A stretch of DNA of 64,000 bases from JAPPHA01 sp963664045 (GTDB lineage Bacteria; Pseudomonadota; Alphaproteobacteria; Rhodobacterales; Rhodobacteraceae). The translations under genes were made by a program, and so were the position numbers. Location: the NCBI GenBank assembly GCA_963664045.2, contig CAXXGT010000012.1:186001-250000 (forward strand), in the 5' to 3' direction. The notes under the pieces are model-generated. The model saw nothing but the letters and a program-made list of their open reading frames with translations. It did no database searches and had not been told where the DNA came from. The stretch's first letter is position 1, and each line of letters starts with the position of its first letter. Shown here piece by piece: positions 35,374 to 43,621 of this stretch.

Positions 35374-37233
35374 CTAGTCGCCGGCCATTACAAGATGACC
35401 CGGGCCGACTTGTCGATAGTGACGCTTTGGAGACACATAGCCGGGGGGGCGGATCGGGCTTTTCAACTCGGTTGGCGGGATATCCTGTCGATGCAGCCTT
35501 CGCGCCGGGTCGGGAATAGGCACCGACGACAACAAGCGCCTGGTATAGGGGTGTTGGGGTGAACTGAAGACCATGTCGCGAGGGCCGATTTCAACGATTT
35601 CACCAAGCAGCATCACCGCAACGCGGTGGCTGACACGCTCTACGACAGCCATGTCGTGAGAGATGAACAGGTACGACAGGCCAAGCCTCTCTTGCAATTC
35701 CATCATCAGGTTCACAACCTGTGCCTTGATGGTTGCGTCGAGCGCCGATACGGATTCATCGGCGACAATCAGGTCAGGATTAAGCGCCAACGTGCGCGCG
35801 ATCGCAATGCGCTGACGCTGGCCACCGGAGAATTCATGTGGCCAGTGATCGGCCATGTCCGGTGACATCCCGACCTGTTCCAGAAGGGCGGAGACTCTTT
35901 TTCCTGCCTCTCGGCGGGTTGTAATCCCGTGATGAATCATCGGCTCCATGATCGCCGCTCCGATCCGCATTCTAGGGTTCAAGCTGGAGAACGGGTCCTG
36001 GAATATCATTTGCATTGACTGGCGTTGCCGGTTCATGGCCGAAGTTGAAAGTGTGCCAAGATTTCGCCCCGACATGACGACCTTGCCGCCACATGGCTTG
36101 ACCAGGCGGAGGATTGAACGGCCCGTAGTTGACTTTCCGCATCCCGATTCTCCGACCAGCGCCAGTGTTTCGCCTTGTGCCAGGTCAAATGATACATCTT
36201 CGACAGCATGGATGCGCCCCACGACCCGTCCGAACAGGCCCCTGCGAATATCGAACCGTGTGGACAGGTTCTGGACACTCAGCAATGGAGGTGCCTGGCG
36301 TTTCACGGTATCGCGCCGATACACGGATTTCGAATTCGTGGATGAACCAGGCAAACTATAGGGTTGAGGTGAAGATGTGTGCGCCATTTCGCCTAGGCGC
36401 GGGGCAGCGGCCAACAAGGTTCGCGTATAGCTCGTTCGGGGACTTGAGAAGACTTCGCTTGTACTCCCCTGTTCCAGCATCTTGGATCGGAACATGACGA
36501 CGGTCCGATCCGCGGTTTCCGCAACCACGCCCATGTCGTGGGTAATGAACAGGACGCCCATTTCCTGTTCATCCTGGAGTTCCTTGATGAGCTGAAGAAT
36601 CTGGGCCTGGATCGTTACATCAAGCGCTGTTGTAGGCTCATCCGCGATCAGCAACCGCGGTCGGCAGGCAAGGGCGGTTGCGATCATTACGCGCTGCAAC
36701 ATGCCGCCGGACATTTCGTGCGGGTACTCGCGGACTCGGGAAGAAGCGGCAGGAATCCGGACCCTGTCCATCAATTGGATGGCCTCTTTCAAGGCATCTC
36801 GCCTTGCCATTCCCTGGTGCCGTTCCAGCGATTCGGCAATTTGTCTGCCCACCGAATAGACCGGATTGAGGCTGGTCATCGGCTCCTGAAAGATCATTGC
36901 TATTCGATTTCCGCGAAACCGTTCCATTTCCTTGTCGGAAAGGCGAAGCAGGTCGGTTCCGTCAAGAAAGGCCTGACCCGTGACTTGTGCGGATTTCCGG
37001 GGCAGCAGTCCCATGATTGACAAGGCAGTAACACTCTTGCCTGAACCGGATTCACCAACCAAGGCAACTGTTCTGCCGGCCTCGACGTCAAAACTGGCGC
37101 CATTGACAACCGTGTTCCATCCACGGGCTTTCCGAAAGGACGCGGTTAGGTTTCTTACCGAGAGAACGCACAACCTGCCGGGTTCCCCTTTGGAATTCGA
37201 CCCAATTGCTGATTCAGTGCACGCAATTGGCAA
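35374..37233 (-). CDS. Fused dipeptide/oligopeptide-type ABC transporter ATPase (DppD-DppF type)
   Basis: 619 residues made of two nucleotide-binding domains. The first has Walker A GESGSGKS, a signature in SGGMLQRVMIATAL and Walker B LLIADEPTTALD. The second has GESGCGKS, SGGQRQRIAIARTL and LIVADESVSALD. The layout matches GsiA-type fusions. It is divergent from the rhodanese and binding-protein genes across about 47 bp and is probably the ATPase for the permeases at 39967 and 40984, which have no other ATPase nearby. The first 20 residues are atypical, so the start may be slightly downstream. Confidence 0.9.
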   Translation of the reverse strand: MPIACTESAIGSNSKGEPGRLCVLSVRNLTASFRKARGWNTVVNGASFDVEAGRTVALVGESGSGKSVTALSIMGLLPRKSAQVTGQAFLDGTDLLRLSDKEMERFRGNRIAMIFQEPMTSLNPVYSVGRQIAESLERHQGMARRDALKEAIQLMDRVRIPAASSRVREYPHEMSGGMLQRVMIATALACRPRLLIADEPTTALDVTIQAQILQLIKELQDEQEMGVLFITHDMGVVAETADRTVVMFRSKMLEQGSTSEVFSSPRTSYTRTLLAAAPRLGEMAHTSSPQPYSLPGSSTNSKSVYRRDTVKRQAPPLLSVQNLSTRFDIRRGLFGRVVGRIHAVEDVSFDLAQGETLALVGESGCGKSTTGRSILRLVKPCGGKVVMSGRNLGTLSTSAMNRQRQSMQMIFQDPFSSLNPRMRIGAAIMEPMIHHGITTRREAGKRVSALLEQVGMSPDMADHWPHEFSGGQRQRIAIARTLALNPDLIVADESVSALDATIKAQVVNLMMELQERLGLSYLFISHDMAVVERVSHRVAVMLLGEIVEIGPRDMVFSSPQHPYTRRLLSSVPIPDPARRLHRQDIPPTELKSPIRPPGYVSPKRHYRQVGPGHLVMAGD

Positions 37234-37280
37234 TTCTCACGTTCCAGTGATACTTGGCATGATGAAGTCAAGGGCGTGTC

Positions 37281-38147
37281 ATGGGCAAGCAGGAATTTTC
37301 GGGTATACGCAAACGATCCTTGGTCGTGCCAGCCGAGCTGATGAAAATGATTCAAAGCGACAACCCGCCGTCAATCCTGGCCGTACAATCGATATGCCCT
37401 TACACAGGCAGGGACTCGCAGTGTGGCCGGTGGATTCCTGGCGCCGTCGATGCCGAAGCGTATTCCGACTTTGCCTCCAGGGCGACTGCGGCCAGCGGGG
37501 ACCGCCCGTTGCCGGACATTGATGATCTGCAACGGGCGGCCCGTTCCTGGGGGTTGTCCCATGGCCGGACCGTTGTGCTGTATGATCGGGACCGCGGCTT
37601 GACCGCGGCGAGAGGATGGTGGGTGCTGAAGTGGGCAGGTCTGGCAGATATTCGTGTCCTCGATGGCGGGTTGCCAGGGTGGCTGGCCGAAGATCTTCCC
37701 GTGTCACGGGAAAGAGCGGCTCCCCCTTGCAGTTCAATTGAACTGACACCAGGGAACATGCCCGAGTTCAGCGCTGAAGAAGCGCAGCTCTTCGTCAGGG
37801 AAGGGGTATTGCTAGATGCCCGAATTCGCCCGAACTACATCGGCGGTGCTCGGGCCGGCGGGGACCCAAGACGCGGTCACATCCCCGGCGCAGTCAACGC
37901 TCCGGCTCCTGACAACGTAACCGACCACGGGTATTTCGCGGATAGCGTAACGCTCAAGGAAATGTATCTGGGCTATGGTATTGACGGGAAACGACCTGTT
38001 GGAGTATATTGCGGGGCAGGGATGTCAGCGGCCCATACCGTTTTGGCCTTGGCCGCGATCGGAATTGACGCTGCCATGTATCCCGGATCCTGGTCGCAAT
38101 GGATAACCGATCCCGAGAGACCAGTACGGCGCGGAGCAAGACCCTAG
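37281..38147 (+). CDS. Two-domain rhodanese-type sulfurtransferase
   Basis: A 288-residue tandem rhodanese protein. The first, inactive domain ends with KWAGLADIRVLDGGLPGW; the second has the DARIRPNYIGG start and the active-site Cys loop CGAGMSAAH. Thiosulfate sulfurtransferases usually have CRKGVT and 3-mercaptopyruvate enzymes CG-x-GVT, so it resembles the mercaptopyruvate type without matching it. The ATG at 37281 has AAGGG upstream; ATG 37341 is an alternative. It faces away from the ABC ATPase and precedes the binding-protein gene by 192 bp. Confidence 0.85.
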   Translation: MGKQEFSGIRKRSLVVPAELMKMIQSDNPPSILAVQSICPYTGRDSQCGRWIPGAVDAEAYSDFASRATAASGDRPLPDIDDLQRAARSWGLSHGRTVVLYDRDRGLTAARGWWVLKWAGLADIRVLDGGLPGWLAEDLPVSRERAAPPCSSIELTPGNMPEFSAEEAQLFVREGVLLDARIRPNYIGGARAGGDPRRGHIPGAVNAPAPDNVTDHGYFADSVTLKEMYLGYGIDGKRPVGVYCGAGMSAAHTVLALAAIGIDAAMYPGSWSQWITDPERPVRRGARP

Positions 38148-38339
38148 CTCCGGCACAGTTCACGTGGTGATGTCGCTAGCTGGACAACCGGCGCGGGGAC
38201 GGGTTTTTGAGGCATTGTGGAGGATGGACTATCGCTCCGCCCGACGCTGAGCCACGGGAACCCTTTTCCGAACCAGATGTTTATCAACCAAATCTTGCCC
38301 TGCAGGCGGTGATCTTCATGCAACTCCTAGGAGGGAATT

Positions 38340-39893
38340 ATGAAATTCCGACATATTTTGGTCAATACTCTTGTCGTATCCTGCCTGGCGGTAGGTGCCA
38401 CCGACGCACAGGAGGCGTCAACGCTGGTCGTTGCGGTCCCGTCAGACCCCAGGGGTCTTGAGCCTGGCACCAACCGGGCTTGGCCAATTGGCAGCGAAAT
38501 CATCTTGAATGTCTTTGACACGCTGGTTGCCTGGACACCTCCGGAGTTCAGTGAGCTGGAAGGTCGCTTGGCCGAGAGTTGGACGATTTCCGATGACGGC
38601 AAGACCTTCAACTTCGTCCTTCGGGACGATGTGATGTTCCATGACGGAACGCCGTTTGATTCCGCGTCCGTCAAGTTCTCCTTTGAACGGACCATGGAAC
38701 TGAATGCCTACGTGAAAGCCACGCTTGGCCTCATCGAGAGTATCGACGTCAACTCACCGACAGAGCTGACGATTTCGCTCTCCCGGCCCTATCCCGCATT
38801 CATGTCAATCCTCGCGCAGCCGCAGTCGGCAATCGTAAGCCCGTCGGCAGTTGCGGAGCACGGCGAAGATTTCACCAATAACCCGGTTGGAACCGGTCCG
38901 TTCAAGTTCCGCGACTACCAGGCAGACACCCGTGTCGTTCTGGATGCAAACCCGGACTACTTCCGCGGCGCCCCGAAACTATCGCGCTTGATTTACAGCG
39001 TGATACCCGAAGCGTCGACCCGACGCCTGGAATTGGAAAACGGCGGAATTGACGTCATGCAACAATCGGGACAGCTTTCAGCGGTTCCACTCGAAGAAAT
39101 GGCGGCTTTTGCGGAGAACCCGGATATCCAGATTCTGGAAAGCCCAAGCCAGATCATTCGACAGCTGGAATTCAACAACTCGCATCCCGACAGTCCGTTT
39201 AACGACGTGAGAGTCCGCCGCGCGGTTGCTCACGCAATCGACTACGAAGGGCTGCTTGCTGGCATCTTCGGCGGCACCGCAAGCCGGATTTACGGGCCGC
39301 TGACGTCCAACAGCTGGGCCTTCGATCCGAAAATCACGGAGATGGCACCAGGTTACGATCCGGAAAAGGCAAGGGCACTGCTTGCTGAAGCCGGCGTAAA
39401 CCCTGCCGATTGGAACCTGAAGCTTTACAGCTTCCAAGGGTCGTTATGGGGTGCGCTGGCCACATTCGTACAGGCCAATCTCGCGGATGTGGGCATCGAC
39501 GTCGAGATTGCGCAGACCGAGTTTCCGACCTACCGGGCTCTTCATACCGGCGGTGAGCACAAGATCGCTCTAGATGGAAGGCAACCCTGGTATAATGATC
39601 CGGACGCCCATATCACGATTGGCTATTTTTCCGGACTGGCGGACAGCGCCATGACGTTCCGGATGCCGGAAGACAAGGCACTTGATGACCTGATCCTCTC
39701 CGCTCAGCAGGAGGCGGACATGGACAAGCGCCGGATGCTCTATTTCGAGATTCAGGAACAACTCGTAAACCGGGTACCGGGCGCGTATCTGTTCAGTCCG
39801 AAGCTGATTGTCTTCGCGCGGTCCAATGTCGATGGTTTGGTCGTGAACAGCGCTCCGCCATTGAATGAATACTGGAGCGTTACGAAAAACTGA
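38340..39893 (+). CDS. Oligopeptide-type ABC transporter substrate-binding protein (SBP family 5)
   Basis: 517 residues with a Sec signal (MKFRHILVNTLVVSCLAVGA, then AQE near residue 22). The mature protein shows the SBP_bac_5 features LAESWTISDDGKTFNFVLRD, FHDGTPFDSASVKFSFER, GTGPFKF and NDVRVRRAVAHAIDYE. A strong AGGAGGG precedes the ATG. The hairpin after the gene may raise the level of this part of the message relative to the permeases. The ligand is unknown; members bind peptides, opines, glutathione or nickel. Confidence 0.92.
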   Translation: MKFRHILVNTLVVSCLAVGATDAQEASTLVVAVPSDPRGLEPGTNRAWPIGSEIILNVFDTLVAWTPPEFSELEGRLAESWTISDDGKTFNFVLRDDVMFHDGTPFDSASVKFSFERTMELNAYVKATLGLIESIDVNSPTELTISLSRPYPAFMSILAQPQSAIVSPSAVAEHGEDFTNNPVGTGPFKFRDYQADTRVVLDANPDYFRGAPKLSRLIYSVIPEASTRRLELENGGIDVMQQSGQLSAVPLEEMAAFAENPDIQILESPSQIIRQLEFNNSHPDSPFNDVRVRRAVAHAIDYEGLLAGIFGGTASRIYGPLTSNSWAFDPKITEMAPGYDPEKARALLAEAGVNPADWNLKLYSFQGSLWGALATFVQANLADVGIDVEIAQTEFPTYRALHTGGEHKIALDGRQPWYNDPDAHITIGYFSGLADSAMTFRMPEDKALDDLILSAQQEADMDKRRMLYFEIQEQLVNRVPGAYLFSPKLIVFARSNVDGLVVNSAPPLNEYWSVTKN

Positions 39894-39911
39894 GTCTGCA
39901 ATCACCACCTG

Positions 39912-39936
39912 AGCCAGCCCCTTGAAAGGGCTGGCT
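39912..39936 (+). terminator. Intercistronic hairpin after the binding-protein gene
   Basis: A perfect 9-bp stem, AGCCAGCCC and GGGCTGGCT, with a 7-nt loop, is followed by only two T residues. It probably acts as a partial terminator or an mRNA-stabilising 3' end, allowing more binding protein than permease. Confidence 0.7.
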
Positions 39937-39966
39937 TTCCCATCCGCGGCACTGTGACCTGCCTCG

Positions 39967-40977
39967 ATGTTCGATTTCATGGTCAGGCGGTTGCTGGCGC
40001 TGATACCGGTGCTGTTCGTGGTACTCGTGATCGTTTTTTCCCTGGTTCGCTTTATTCCGGGGGACCCGGCGGTCACGCTGCTTGGCCCGGGCGCCACCGA
40101 AAGCCAGGTCGCCGCATTGCGCGCGCAGTTGAATCTCGATGCCCCGCTGCTACAGCAATTTCTTGAATATTCGACCGGCCTGTTTCAGGGCGACATGGGT
40201 AGGTCGCTCAAGTCCGGCAAGCCGGTGGCGGATGAGATATTGGCCCGTCTGCCGGCCACATTGGAGATTTCGGTTCTTGCTGTATTGATTGCCATTGTTG
40301 TCGGCATTCCGATCGGTGTCCTTTCCGCAACACGCCCGAATTCCGGTTTCGATCACGTGGTCAGGGTCGTTTCCCTCGTGGGCGTATCGATTCCCGCCTT
40401 CCTGCTGGCTCTTCTCCTCCAGTTGATCTTCGCGACCTGGCTGGGGCTCTTGCCTGTATCGGGGCGGATGAGCGCGTATCTCTTTGTCGAACCCGTAACC
40501 GGCTTCGCGTTAATGGACGCTTGGCTCAGTGGCGAATCTGGCGCCATTCGAAGCGTGCTCGTCCACTTGGTGCTTCCGACATCTGTACTGGCGGCGTTCC
40601 TGGCCGCGACGCTTGGGAGGTTCGTGCGGACGACCATGCTGGAGGTCATGACCGAGGACTATATCCGGACCGCACGTGCCAAGGGCATGACCTGGCGCAC
40701 GGTGATTTACGGTCACGCGCTGCAGAACTCGCTATTGCCTGCGATCACCGTAGTCGGACTGAAGTTTGCGGAGATGCTCGGGGGCGCAATCCTGACAGAA
40801 ACAATTTTCGCCTGGCCCGGGATTGGGCGGTTCATGTTCGAGGCAATCCGAAATCGGGATTATCCGGTCATCCAGGGCACGACCCTGGTCTTTGCACTCT
40901 TGTTCATGCTGACTTCGGTGGTCGTCGATATCATCCATGCGATGCTGGACCCGCGGGTCCGCAGCAAGATGAGGTAG
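39967..40977 (+). CDS. Dipeptide-type ABC transporter permease (DppB type)
   Basis: A 336-residue inner-membrane protein with six main hydrophobic segments. FSLVRFIPGDPAVTLLG near the N-terminus is the DppB signature, and the EAA loop reads EDYIRTARAKGMTWR. FAWPGIGRFMFEAI is the conserved C-terminal box. It is followed by the second permease after 6 bp. Confidence 0.92.
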   Translation: MFDFMVRRLLALIPVLFVVLVIVFSLVRFIPGDPAVTLLGPGATESQVAALRAQLNLDAPLLQQFLEYSTGLFQGDMGRSLKSGKPVADEILARLPATLEISVLAVLIAIVVGIPIGVLSATRPNSGFDHVVRVVSLVGVSIPAFLLALLLQLIFATWLGLLPVSGRMSAYLFVEPVTGFALMDAWLSGESGAIRSVLVHLVLPTSVLAAFLAATLGRFVRTTMLEVMTEDYIRTARAKGMTWRTVIYGHALQNSLLPAITVVGLKFAEMLGGAILTETIFAWPGIGRFMFEAIRNRDYPVIQGTTLVFALLFMLTSVVVDIIHAMLDPRVRSKMR

Positions 40978-40983
40978 AAACCA

Positions 40984-41820
40984 GTGAATGATCTGATTCG
41001 GTTTTTCAGGATCAACACGCTTGCAACGGCGGGGACATCTATCCTTGCATGCCTGCTCGTAGCGATTTTCTTCGGGCCATTTGTCGGGCTCGCATCGCCA
41101 TTGGAACTCAACATGGAGGAAAGGCTGCAGCCGCCGGGCCCTGACCACTGGTTCGGTACCGACAGCTTTGGGCGCGATATGCTGGCCCGGATCATCCACG
41201 GTGGCCGATACACATTGGCGATCGGACTCGGAGTTGTTGTCATGGCTTTCATCGTTGGCGTCTTTTTCGGGACCTTGGCGGGTTTCCTGGGCGGCATCGC
41301 GGACATGGTCATCATGCGAATTGTCGACGCCATTCTCTCGTTTCCTGCCCTTGTGCTGGCAATTGCACTGGCTGCCGCTTTCGGCCCAAGCCTGCAGAAT
41401 GCCATGCTGGCGGTGGCAATTACGCTGGCACCGCAGTTTGCCCGTTTGGCACGCAGCCAGGCGTTGGGCGTTTCTGTCAAACCGTATGTCGAGGCTGCGG
41501 TATCCCTGGGTTTGCCCAGGCATCGGATTCTCTGGCGCCATGTCCTGGTCAATGCCATTGGCCCCTTGCTGGTGCAGGCCTCTCTCAGCGTCAGCAGCGC
41601 GATCCTTCAAACGGCGAGCCTCGGGTTCCTGGGACTCGGGGCACAGCCGCCTCTTGCAGAGTGGGGAGCCGACGTTTCAGCCAATCTGCAATTTGTCCGT
41701 TCCAGCCCCTGGACGGCGCTTGGCCCAGGGTTTGCCATCCTGATAACCGTCCTGTGCTTCAACTTGATCGGGGATGCACTGGCCGACTGGTTCAACCCGC
41801 GCAGGCGGAGCGAACTGTGA
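40984..41820 (+). CDS. Dipeptide-type ABC transporter permease (DppC type)
   Basis: A 278-residue inner-membrane protein. HWFGTDSFGRDMLARIIHGGR is the DppC periplasmic loop signature (written here in part: GTDSFGRDML), with the EAA loop around ARSQALGVSVKPYVEAAVSLG. The C-terminus GPGFAILITVLCFNLIGDAL is typical. It begins with GTG at 40984. The binding-protein homologue starts 7 bp after its stop. Confidence 0.91.
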   Translation: MNDLIRFFRINTLATAGTSILACLLVAIFFGPFVGLASPLELNMEERLQPPGPDHWFGTDSFGRDMLARIIHGGRYTLAIGLGVVVMAFIVGVFFGTLAGFLGGIADMVIMRIVDAILSFPALVLAIALAAAFGPSLQNAMLAVAITLAPQFARLARSQALGVSVKPYVEAAVSLGLPRHRILWRHVLVNAIGPLLVQASLSVSSAILQTASLGFLGLGAQPPLAEWGADVSANLQFVRSSPWTALGPGFAILITVLCFNLIGDALADWFNPRRRSEL

Positions 41821-41827
41821 CAGCCTG

Positions 41828-43216
41828 ATGGTACATGCAGCCAGGATGGTGATCGCAATGGAGCGGGTCGAATTTCTTTCTCAGGACCGCGTGACCGACG
41901 ATCCCAGCATTCTCACCTTGAAAAATTGGGTCTGTGAACCGTTGTTGCGTTTGCAGTCCGGAAGAGTCCTCCCGGGTTTGTTTGAAAAATGGCAGTTGTC
42001 GCAAGACGGTCTTTGTTGGCAGTTCCGGATTCGACCTGGCGCGATCTTTCATGACGGCACCCCCTGCACATCATCATGCATCGCGGATTTCATCGACAAT
42101 ATCCTGAATTCCGTCGACATGTTCGGAATGAAGTGGTCCTATGCCCGGTACCTCGATGGTGCGGCCATAGAGACGCCTGCCAGCGAAGTTCTCCAAGTCA
42201 GGACGTCATCGCCGTTTCCCGATCTCATCGACATCTTTGCCGAATTCCACGTTTCCGCACGCGACAGATCCGGCCTGCCGACACAAGGGACGGGGGCGTG
42301 GAAAGTCATCGAATACGAACCAAGCGTCCGCGTGCGGCTGAGTCCCGCGTCCGGGACAGGGAAACGCGTGGATTTTTTGTCGATGCGCAGTGCGGAAGAC
42401 AGGTTGACCTCACTGCAGGACGGCACCGTGAATTGTGCGATGCAGTTGGAAAAACTGACCGTTCCGCGCAGAAGCCTTGACGGATTCAACTGGGTCGAAT
42501 CGGACGGGTCCCTCTCCGTCGTTGCGTTCATGAACGGTCGCTCCGGCCCGTTTGTCTGGCCCGAGGCGCGGCTGGCCGGGAATCTGGCCATTGACCGCGA
42601 TGCTCTGGTCTCTCGAGTCATGGGAGGCCTTGCAAGCCCGGCGACGACAGTGGTCAGCCCATATCACCTCGGCTACGGGGAAGCAGGGTCGGAGCCCATC
42701 GCCCATGATCCTGCGCACGCGCGGAAAATATTGCTGGAATCCGGTGCGCCTAGCGAAGTTGTCCTGCGAAGCCCGGAATACATGCCTGAACGTGCACCGG
42801 AGATTGCGAAGTACGTAGCAGAGGCGCTGGGAAAAATCGGATTTCACGTTGACGTTCAAATAGAACCGGACAGGCCCGAATACGCCCGGCAACTCGGACG
42901 CAAGGAAATGGGAGACCTTGCAATCTTCGATTCTTCCCCGCGAAGCACTTTCCGCGTCCTGGACGACAAGATCAGTTCTGAAACGGCGTCCGTGTGGTGG
43001 CAAGGCGTGGACGACCCACACGTGAACAAGCTGTTCAATTCGGCGCGAAGGACTCTTGATCCCGGGGCGCGTGCACGGGCGTACGGGGCGTGCCTTGGAC
43101 ATCTGAGTCGTCATCCGCACTGGCTGTACCTGTTTTATCCCAAGTCCTGCATGGCTCATGCAACCGAACTCAGGGGTCTCTCGCTCGATCACAGCGGCAC
43201 CCTCCAGGTTTTCTGA
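41828..43216 (+). CDS. SBP family 5-like protein lacking a signal peptide
   Basis: 462 residues resembling the mature part of oligopeptide-binding proteins: MVIAMERVEFLSQD at the very start, NWVCEPLLR, LSQDGLCWQFRIRPGAIFHDGT, GTGAWKV and NLAIDRDALVSRV. No hydrophobic signal sequence can be encoded: the ATG at 41828 lies 7 bp after the permease stop and the similarity begins within the first 10 residues. The protein is shorter than usual. It is therefore probably cytoplasmic, perhaps a ligand sensor as in SgrR-type proteins but without a DNA-binding domain. A decayed duplicate is the alternative, though the frame is intact. Confidence 0.75.
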   Translation: MVHAARMVIAMERVEFLSQDRVTDDPSILTLKNWVCEPLLRLQSGRVLPGLFEKWQLSQDGLCWQFRIRPGAIFHDGTPCTSSCIADFIDNILNSVDMFGMKWSYARYLDGAAIETPASEVLQVRTSSPFPDLIDIFAEFHVSARDRSGLPTQGTGAWKVIEYEPSVRVRLSPASGTGKRVDFLSMRSAEDRLTSLQDGTVNCAMQLEKLTVPRRSLDGFNWVESDGSLSVVAFMNGRSGPFVWPEARLAGNLAIDRDALVSRVMGGLASPATTVVSPYHLGYGEAGSEPIAHDPAHARKILLESGAPSEVVLRSPEYMPERAPEIAKYVAEALGKIGFHVDVQIEPDRPEYARQLGRKEMGDLAIFDSSPRSTFRVLDDKISSETASVWWQGVDDPHVNKLFNSARRTLDPGARARAYGACLGHLSRHPHWLYLFYPKSCMAHATELRGLSLDHSGTLQVF

Positions 43217-43237
43217 CACCGATCCAAAGGACACACG

Positions 43238-43621
43238 ATGAAAGCTGAATGCGCAATTACATTCTACTACTATCAAGATATTCTCGCCATCTCTCCCTTT
43301 TACGAAGACACGCTGGGATTTGATCTTGTGCTGGACCAAGGCCTGGCCCGAATCTACAGGGTGGCAGGCGCCGCCTATTTCGGAATAGTTGATGGCAACC
43401 GCGGGCATCTGGCACACCAGGAAAAAAGCGCTGCCCTGTTGACAATCGTTTCGGATGATATTTCTGGCTGGCACGCGCGATTGGCCGCCGCGAATGTGGC
43501 GGGTCTCTCGGAAATCATGCGCGGTCGCTTTTGCGAGCACTTCTTTTTTGAGGATCCCGGAGGCTATGCGATCGAAATACAGCGATTTCATGACCCGTTG
43601 GTTGCGGCGCTGTTCAAGTGA
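43238..43621 (+). CDS. VOC/glyoxalase-fold protein
   Basis: 127 residues with one glyoxalase/VOC fold: the DILAISPFYEDTLGFDLVLD start, IYRVAGAAYFGI, TIVSDDISGWHARL and FFFEDPGGYAIEIQRF at the end (a conserved Glu in EIQ). A good AAAGGA lies upstream. Members include metal-dependent lyases, isomerases and binding proteins; which applies here is unknown. Its stop overlaps the next gene's GTG by 4 bp. Confidence 0.82.
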   Translation: MKAECAITFYYYQDILAISPFYEDTLGFDLVLDQGLARIYRVAGAAYFGIVDGNRGHLAHQEKSAALLTIVSDDISGWHARLAAANVAGLSEIMRGRFCEHFFFEDPGGYAIEIQRFHDPLVAALFK

